Assembly (NCBI RefSeq): GCF_021538895.1
Contig: NZ_JADDRL010000020.1
Coordinates: 1 to 64,000 of the forward strand
Source: Streptomyces olivochromogenes
Lineage (GTDB): Bacteria > Actinomycetota > Actinomycetes > Streptomycetales > Streptomycetaceae
DNA: 64,000 bases
Reading direction: 5' to 3'
This document shows positions 58,799 through 64,000 of the stretch, one piece after another; position 1 is the stretch's first letter; the number at the start of each line of letters is the position of its first letter. The translations under genes and the position numbers were made by a program. The notes under the pieces are model-generated. The model did not search any database. It saw nothing but the letters and a program-made list of their open reading frames with translations, and was not told where the DNA came from.

Positions 58799-59308
58799 TC
58801 AGCCTACGACGGGAGGCTCCGGCTTCGGCATGGGGCGGATGGTGCACTCCGGGGCGTGCTGGCACTTCGCCGCCACCGATACGAGGGTCTCGTCCGACGG
58901 CGGCCCCCACAGCTGCGGGTCTGCATCCCATCCGAGTTCCGCGATGGCCTCGCGGGTGCGGTCGAGGATCGGCGGATCGTAGGTCGTCGGGTCGTAGCCC
59001 GGGTAGTGGTGGACGAACGCGCCGCCCAGCTGCTCGCACAGCTTCTTGTACATGGCCGTGTGCAGGAGCAGGGCATGCCAGCCCTCGTCGACGATCCGCG
59101 ACGGCGCTAACCCGACACCGCGGTTGTGCGAGCAGGCCGCGACGAACTTCAGGGCCTCCTCGACGATCCGGCCGGCCATCTCCCCGGGCATGTCCAGGTT
59201 GGCGTCCATCACCGTGAGGCAGCAGCTGGCGAACCGCTCGTCGGTGATGAGCATGCGAGCCAGTGCCGGTATGGCGTCCGGCGGGGTGGGTCCGGGAGGT
59301 ATGGTCAC
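58799..59308 (-). CDS. GRDP/DUF1399-like hypothetical protein
   Basis: A 169-residue protein. The motif IVDEGWHALLLHTAMYKKLC, then EQLGGAFVHHYPGYDP, matches the H/D-xxWHxHLLxTxxY pattern of glycine-rich-domain proteins (DUF1399), with several histidines that may bind metal. The C-terminus has a cysteine pair (KCQHAPEC). GTG start with AAGGAG seven bases away. It heads a small operon with the 41-residue gene and follows a frameshifted gene. Confidence 0.8.
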   Translation of the reverse strand: MTIPPGPTPPDAIPALARMLITDERFASCCLTVMDANLDMPGEMAGRIVEEALKFVAACSHNRGVGLAPSRIVDEGWHALLLHTAMYKKLCEQLGGAFVHHYPGYDPTTYDPPILDRTREAIAELGWDADPQLWGPPSDETLVSVAAKCQHAPECTIRPMPKPEPPVVG

Positions 59309-59387
59309 TGCAACTCCTTCGCTGGTTGCGGATGGGGACGTGCGCCCGAACCGGGCTCTTCGCGGGATGCCGGTCCGGGCGTTCCTG

Positions 59388-59891
59388 CTACCGGGGCGCG
59401 TCGTGGCGCAGGCCGGTGACAGGGGTCTGGGAGGACGCCGGGCCGATACCGTCCGGCTCGGCCGTCTGGACGGCGAGCTGCTGGTGCCCGGCGGCGATGA
59501 GGCGGGCAACACCGAGCGGAGCGCAGAGCATCGCCGGAGAGTCCATGGGCACGGACCAGTAGGACTCAAGGTCACGGCGGCCCTGATCCATGTCCAGCCG
59601 CGGCACTCCCAGGTGGGTGCCACGGTCGAACACCTCGACGTCCGCTGTCCGCCAGTCCTCGACTGCGTGCTGCCACGTCCTTGGCACGCCAGCAGGGACC
59701 AGAGCGTAGTACCGCTGCCGGCGCCGGTCACAGATCACGGGGCCACCCTGCAGGGCTTCGCCGAGGACGGCGGCGGTGTCCGCCGGTGTGGTGCTCGCGG
59801 CGACAGCCTGGACGAGCGGGCCGGGGAGGCGGACCGCGGCGAACAGAGTGCCGAGCGGCAGCAAGGTGATCCCGTGCTCCTGCCACTCCAT
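59388..59891 (-). CDS. Hypothetical protein, probably the 3' part of a frameshifted gene
   Basis: A 167-residue frame: EWQEHGITLLPLGTLFAAVR then LPGPLVQAVAAST and PAGVPRTWQHAVEDWRTADV. It is typical of a Streptomyces hypothetical usually starting about 54 codons further upstream. The expected N-terminal part lies in another frame from a GTG at 60052. As written, translation could begin at the ATG at 59891, but no ribosome site precedes it. Function unknown. Confidence 0.65.
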   Translation of the reverse strand: MEWQEHGITLLPLGTLFAAVRLPGPLVQAVAASTTPADTAAVLGEALQGGPVICDRRRQRYYALVPAGVPRTWQHAVEDWRTADVEVFDRGTHLGVPRLDMDQGRRDLESYWSVPMDSPAMLCAPLGVARLIAAGHQQLAVQTAEPDGIGPASSQTPVTGLRHDAPR

Positions 59892-60052
59892 GCGTGCGCG
59901 TCCCGGCCGAAGGCGGGGAGGGTCGACAGCAGCCAGTGCTGTACGGCCAGGCGGCGCTCTGACCGGGTGTGGACGAGCACGCCGGCGACCGTGCCCGGGG
60001 CGTCCTGCGGACGTGGTCCGACCGGTGTGTCTGGGGATGTGCGGTTCGGCAC
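59890..60052 (-). pseudogene. N-terminal part of the frameshifted gene
   Basis: A GTG at 60052 with a strong GAGGAG site opens a frame: VPNRTSPDTPVGPRPQ, VLVHTRSERRLAVQHWLLST and LPAFGRDAHA. It passes into the frame of the 59388-59891 gene only if one base is skipped near 59890. Either a true frameshift or a sequencing error is possible. Confidence 0.48.
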
Positions 60053-60279
60053 GTCGACTCCTCGCAGTCGGCCATGCCCCTGGAGGCTCCGCCGCCTCGC
60101 CGGGGTCTTCACGTACCTGCCGAAGCTAGGAGCGTGATGTGCCAGGCGACCAGCAATGTGCAGATGTTTGCAGGCACGCTGACCATCCGCGTGGCTGTCG
60201 CAATCACGCCCTTGACCGGCGCTCAGGCCCGAGGCAACGGTGGTGCAAAGAACTGCACATAACGTAGACGGAGCAGAGC

Positions 60280-60540
60280 GTGACACTACGGTTCATCGGG
60301 ATCGACCCCGACACGAAGACAGCGGACTCTCCCACGGTGTGGGTCGACCAGGAGAAGAAGGAACTCGTCTTCCAGGGCTGGAAGGCGAGTCCCGAACTGC
60401 AAGCAGAATGCGCAGCGTTCGAGGTTCCGGGGCATGCCGTCGGCATCCCGGCCGACGAGGCAGTGGTCCGGATCCCCGCGAGGATGGCGCAGATGATCAG
60501 GGAGGCGTGCGATGTCGTCGAGCGAACCGACGATCGCTGA
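60280..60540 (+). CDS. Hypothetical protein of the DUF6879/XRE group
   Basis: An 86-residue protein starting at a GTG: LRFIGIDPDTKTADSPTVWV, EKKELVFQGWKASPELQAEC and ARMAQMIREACDVVERT. The family is frequently found next to DUF6879 and DUF5753 XRE genes in Streptomyces and has no known role. It overlaps the DUF6879 gene by 29 bases, so the two are co-expressed. Confidence 0.7.
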   Translation: MTLRFIGIDPDTKTADSPTVWVDQEKKELVFQGWKASPELQAECAAFEVPGHAVGIPADEAVVRIPARMAQMIREACDVVERTDDR

Positions 60541-61039
60541 ACTCATGGCCCAGTGCACGCGCTCAGCCGTGCACCTTGAGATGCGGGACCACTACGGCGT
60601 CGCCCACGAAGCCGCCGACTTCAAGGCCTGGCTGGAGACCGGCCAGCTCGACACCGACGCTGCCTCGCCGGACTGGGCGCCCTGGGTAGACCTCGTCTCG
60701 CAGGCCACCGCCCGCGGCGTTATCGTGCGCCGAGCCCGTATCGTGTCCGAACCCGTCTCCGACTACATCCGCTACGAGCACGCGTCCACCGTCGTCAACC
60801 TGCGGGCGGGCGAGGACGTGCGATGGCTGCCTCGTCGGCATGCCTCGGACATAGCCCTGCCCGGCAACGACTTCTGGCTCTTCGACGACCGCCTGATCCG
60901 CTGGGGCTACTTCTCCGGCAACGGCGCCATGGTCGGGCACGACGTCTCCGATGACCCCGCCATTGCGAAGCTGTGCTCGGAGGCCTTCGACGCCGTCTGG
61001 TATCGCGCCATCCCCCACACCCAGTACGAGATCCACTGA
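60512..61039 (+). CDS. DUF6879 family protein
   Basis: A 175-residue protein with SAVHLEMRDHYGVAHEAADF, then GVIVRRARIVSEPVSDYIRY and DFWLFDDRLIRWGYFSGNG, the signature of DUF6879. It pairs with an XRE/DUF5753 regulator 24 bases downstream. Such modules resemble toxin/antitoxin or differentiation switches (as with DUF397 partners), but no activity is proven. GGGAGG precedes the ATG. Confidence 0.85.
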   Translation: MSSSEPTIAELMAQCTRSAVHLEMRDHYGVAHEAADFKAWLETGQLDTDAASPDWAPWVDLVSQATARGVIVRRARIVSEPVSDYIRYEHASTVVNLRAGEDVRWLPRRHASDIALPGNDFWLFDDRLIRWGYFSGNGAMVGHDVSDDPAIAKLCSEAFDAVWYRAIPHTQYEIH

Positions 61040-61063
61040 CCAGGAAGCACCAGCAGCCAGATC

Positions 61064-61915
61064 ATGCCCGCCTCGCCGTCCTCCTCAGCCCAGGCCGCCC
61101 GTGAAGCCGTGGCCCACCGGCTGCGCGACCTCCGTAAGGGAGCCGGCCTGACGGTCGTGCAGTTGGCTGCTGCGTGCGGCTGGCACTACTCCAAGACCTC
61201 CCGTATCGAGAACGCGCTCACCGGGCCATCGGCAACCGACATCCGCCGCTGGTGCGCCGCCACCCACGCCGAGGGCCAAGCGCAGGATCTCGTCGTCCAG
61301 TCCATCAACGCCGAGTCGATGTACCGGCAGTGGCGCGACCAGGTCCGCGCCGGGCTCCGGCACCTCCAGGAAAGCCGCGTGAAGGCGTTCCGCGAGACCG
61401 AGTGCCACCGGCTGTATTCCGCCGGCCTCGTGCCCGGTCTCCTGCAGACCGAGGGCTACGCGCTCGCCGTCCTCGGGATCGCCGCGGACGTTCACAGCCT
61501 GCCGGCCGACGACACCGCCGAGGCCGCACACGCCCGCATCGAGCGCTCCCGCATCGTCCACGAGCAGGGGCATCGCTTCGTCGTGGTCATCGAGGAGTCA
61601 GTGCTGCACTACCGGATCGCGGACCCGAACGCGATGGCCGCACAGCTCGGCTATCTCCTCACCGCTGGTGCGCTGCCTGCGGTGTCCCTCGGCATCGTCC
61701 CCACAGCGGCCCGGCGAACGCACTGGCCCGAGGAGACCTTCCACATCTACGACGGCTGCCTCGTGTCAGTCGAGTTGGTGCCAGCCGAGGTGAGCGTGAC
61801 CCAACCCGACGAGATCGCCCAGTACCTGGAGACGTTCGAGCGGCTCCGCTCCATGGCGGTATACGGCGCTGAGGCACGCGCCCTAGTCCTCAAGGCCATC
61901 GACGCCCTGAGCTGA
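61064..61915 (+). CDS. XRE family regulator with DUF5753 domain
   Basis: A 283-residue protein: AVAHRLRDLRKGAGLTVVQL, then AAACGWHYSKTSRIENALTG for the helix-turn-helix, and SAGLVPGLLQTEGYALAVLG with RHWPEETFHIYDGCLVSVEL-type strands for the DUF5753 domain. It ends the three-gene module (60280-61915). Such regulators are common in Streptomyces and often control partners of the DUF397/DUF6879 type. Confidence 0.94.
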   Translation: MPASPSSSAQAAREAVAHRLRDLRKGAGLTVVQLAAACGWHYSKTSRIENALTGPSATDIRRWCAATHAEGQAQDLVVQSINAESMYRQWRDQVRAGLRHLQESRVKAFRETECHRLYSAGLVPGLLQTEGYALAVLGIAADVHSLPADDTAEAAHARIERSRIVHEQGHRFVVVIEESVLHYRIADPNAMAAQLGYLLTAGALPAVSLGIVPTAARRTHWPEETFHIYDGCLVSVELVPAEVSVTQPDEIAQYLETFERLRSMAVYGAEARALVLKAIDALS

Positions 61916-61932
61916 CCCCGAATGCACGAAAG

Positions 61933-61968
61933 CGGCCCCGCCCCTCCCGGATGGGAGAGGCGGGGCCG
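61933..61968. terminator. Hairpin terminator after the XRE module
   Basis: CGGCCCCGCCCCTCCC (61933-61948) with GGGAGAGGCGGGGCCG (61953-61968), a 16-bp stem with one mismatch. It sits between the convergent XRE and MFS genes and can serve both. Confidence 0.75.
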
Positions 61969-62000
61969 TAGTGCGGGGTGGTGCGGTTGGTGACGTCGGT

Positions 62001-63524
62001 TCAGCGCTCGGCGTCGGTGGCCAGGACGGCGCCCTGGGTGGGAGCCGCCTCGGCCTCCGCCGGGGCGGGCGTGGCGTTCATCGACCCCTGACCGCGCGGC
62101 ATCAGGAAGGTCACCACCAGCAGGGCGACGAAGCCCAGGCAGGCCGCCGAGAAGAAGGCGTGGTGGTTGGCCGTCTCGTAGACCTTGGTGATCGCGTGCG
62201 GGTTGCCCTTCGTGTCGGCCATCTTCGTGGCCATGCCGTTGTAGGCGATGGTGGCGACGACCGCGAGGCCGAGCGCGCCACCGGCCTCCTGGCTGGTGTT
62301 GATCAGGCCGGCGCCCACACCCGCCTCCTCGGGGGAGACCCCGACGAAGGCGGCGATCTGCAGGGTCACGAAGACCATGCCGCAGCCCAGGCCGAGCAGG
62401 ATGAACGGGGCCAGCAGGTCGGCCGCGTAGCTGCCGCCCTCCGGAGCGTGGACCATCAGCAGCAGGCCGCCGACGGTCAGCGCCAGACCCATCATCACGA
62501 CGGGGCGTGCCGCCATCTTGGTGACCATGCCGGAGGCGATGCCCGCACCGACCGCGACGGAGACGGCGAGCGGCACGTAGGCGAAACCGGCCTTCAGCGG
62601 GGAGTAGTCGTAGACGTCCTGCATGAAGAGGCTGGCGAAGAAGAACAGGGCGCTGAAGGTGCCGAACACCAGCACGGCGGAGAGGTTGGCGATCCGCATC
62701 GTCTGCAGCCGGAAGAACCGCAGCGGCATCATCGGCGACTTGACCCTGGACTCGATCACCAGGAAGGCCGCGAGCAGTACGACCACGCCGGCCAGCGAGC
62801 CGATGGTGCGGAAGGTGCCCCAGCCGACGTTGGTGGCCTCACCGAGGGTGAAGATCAGCAGGAGCAGACCGCCGGTGAGCGTCGCGGCGCCGAAGGTGTC
62901 GAACTGACCGCGCTGTTCGGCCTTGCTCTCGGGCAGGATGCGCGGGGCGAGCAGAGCGGCACCGAGGCCGATCGGCACGTTGATCCAGAAGATCCACTCC
63001 CAGCCGGGACCGTCGGCGAGCACACCGCCGAGGATCACACCGACGATGGACGCGATGCCGGACAGGGAACCCCAAAGGCCCAGCGCCTTGTTGCGCTCGG
63101 GGCCCTCACGGAAGGTGTTGGTCAGGATCGCCAGCGCGGCGGGGGTGACCATCGACGCGCCCCAGCCCTGGAAGGCGCGCGAGACGATCAGCATGCTGCC
63201 GTTCTCGGCGAGACCGGAGGCCAGCGACGCCAGCGCGAAGACGGCGAAGCCGAGCTGGATCATCCGCCGGCGACCGAAGGTGTCCGCCAGTCGTCCGCCG
63301 AGCAGCAGGAAGCCACCGAGCACCGTCGCGTACGCGGTGACGATGTAGTTCAGGCTGACGTCGGACATGTCGAGGCCGTCCTGGATGGACGGCAGTGCGA
63401 GGTTCACGATCGACACGTCGGTGAAGACCATGAACTGGCCCATGCACACGAAAGCCAGGATCGCCCCGGGGTTGAAGCCCGCCCCGAGGCCTGACCGGCT
63501 CGTTGTTGAGTCGGGGGCAGCCAT
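62001..63524 (-). CDS. MFS multidrug exporter (DHA2/EmrB-QacA type)
   Basis: A 507-residue protein with 14 membrane segments. DTFGRRRMIQLGFAVFALAS is motif A, and GVSPEEAGVGAGLINTSQEA with GGALGLAVVATIAYNGM is the motif-C/D region of proton-driven drug exporters. It would expel hydrophobic drugs or secondary metabolites. GAGGAG precedes the ATG at 63524, and MAAPDST is preferred over an ATG 15 bases upstream. No regulator is adjacent within the window. Confidence 0.95.
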   Translation of the reverse strand: MAAPDSTTSRSGLGAGFNPGAILAFVCMGQFMVFTDVSIVNLALPSIQDGLDMSDVSLNYIVTAYATVLGGFLLLGGRLADTFGRRRMIQLGFAVFALASLASGLAENGSMLIVSRAFQGWGASMVTPAALAILTNTFREGPERNKALGLWGSLSGIASIVGVILGGVLADGPGWEWIFWINVPIGLGAALLAPRILPESKAEQRGQFDTFGAATLTGGLLLLIFTLGEATNVGWGTFRTIGSLAGVVVLLAAFLVIESRVKSPMMPLRFFRLQTMRIANLSAVLVFGTFSALFFFASLFMQDVYDYSPLKAGFAYVPLAVSVAVGAGIASGMVTKMAARPVVMMGLALTVGGLLLMVHAPEGGSYAADLLAPFILLGLGCGMVFVTLQIAAFVGVSPEEAGVGAGLINTSQEAGGALGLAVVATIAYNGMATKMADTKGNPHAITKVYETANHHAFFSAACLGFVALLVVTFLMPRGQGSMNATPAPAEAEAAPTQGAVLATDAER

Positions 63525-64000
63525 TGTGAAACTCCTCAAATATGCGGGATCAGGTCATCAAGAGCGGTCCCCGACAAGGTCGGGCGCCCCATGGATGGTT
63601 GGGAGCGGACACGCATGACCGGCCGGCCGGTTGTCCCCGACCTGCCGTCGGGCGACCTGCTCGTGCCGGTGCCCGTACTGCCGTACGTGTCTGCCATCGG
63701 CGCTCCCGTTCGTGGCGACCGGGGCACAACCCCGGCCTCTGTCCCTGCGGTCCGCACACAGGACGCTGCGGTCCGTCACGGGCCACGGAAAGTACACAGG
63801 GCTCCGGCTGAGAACGACTCGAACGTGACTTGAGCGCCCTGTGCTATGACCGGGCCTTCGTGATCGCCGAAACGGGCTCGGGCCCTCTGCCAGGCCTGCT
63901 GTGATCAGCAGCCTGGGACGAGCGGCTCAAGCCTGGCTCGAAGGGCGGTCCAGGCCGAGGTGGCGCAAGGGGCCGAGGTGGTATCCGGGGTGTTCCTGGA
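63525..64000. other. End region without recognisable gene
   Basis: The last 475 bases contain only short chance frames on both strands, and I see no convincing start. A regulator of the MFS gene may lie beyond the window edge. Confidence 0.25.

Noticed and set aside
61971..63494. Long open frame on the + strand opposite the MFS gene
   Set aside because: It is a GC-skew shadow: its residues are Gly/Arg/His/Asp-rich and lack motifs, while the reverse strand encodes a clear 14-helix exporter.

Overview
The window looks like a Streptomyces (or close relative) chromosome. Base composition is very GC-rich with GC-rich third codon positions. GTG and TTG starts are common, and the families present (DUF397, DUF6879/DUF5753, DUF6461, DUF2637, DUF4232, ECF41/SigJ) are typical of streptomycetes. 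A homologue of the telomere-capping terminal protein Tpg (53731-54285) points to a linear chromosome. No ribosomal RNA, tRNA, CRISPR array or essential housekeeping operon was found. Dead insertion sequences and truncated genes are frequent, as expected of an accessory chromosome arm.

Layout. (1) 1-9500: MarR/DUF4267 pair, remnants of hpt and a transposase, SRPBCC and XRE genes, a ScyD-like secreted protein, a truncated metallo-hydrolase, a DUF4232 lipoprotein, an IS5 remnant, a VOC protein, two broken tyrosine recombinases and a DUF397 gene. (2) 9700-22300: regulator/oxidoreductase pairs (AraC/NmrA-SnoaL, TetR/quinone reductase), secreted proteins, IS3 and IstB remnants, GntR, DUF6461, a SigJ-type sigma factor, GNAT and MerR. 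(3) 22400-25950: two WxL-like secreted proteins flanking a DUF916-like membrane-anchored protein, next to a seven-unit FG-GAP protein. (4) 26500-31550: PadR/membrane protein operon, DrrAB-type ABC exporter, DUF4097 protein and a divergent MarR/GbsR regulator. (5) 31700-36500: a VOC gene split by a 3.39-kb element with 17-bp inverted ends and 10-bp target duplications, carrying a MarR-NmrA-DUF1772-hydrolase module. (6) 36700-48800: TetR/epimerase pair, a Doc-like toxin/antitoxin pair, an ECF sigma operon, a lamin-tail protein, TetR/quinone reductase, and carotenoid oxygenase under a PadR regulator. (7) 48800-64000: a structured RNA candidate, XRE, TetR/NmrA, a second NmrA, Tpg, a stand-alone malonyltransferase, carboxymuconolactone decarboxylase plus ECF41 sigma factor, a GATase hydrolase, a DUF6879/XRE group and an MFS exporter.

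How the genes work together. The dominant theme is a one-component regulator transcribed divergently from an NAD(P)-dependent reductase or hydrolase, with clear palindromic operators in the shared gap (about 730, 13500, 38840, 40890, 48240 and 51290). The strongest candidates for unusual biology are the IS-ended cargo module inside the VOC gene, the WxL-like/DUF916 group in an actinobacterium, the ECF41 promoter before a decarboxylase homologue that has lost its redox cysteines, the tpg copy without tap, and the structured intergenic RNA near 48.9 kb. All identifications come from reading the sequence and from family knowledge; no database search was run.
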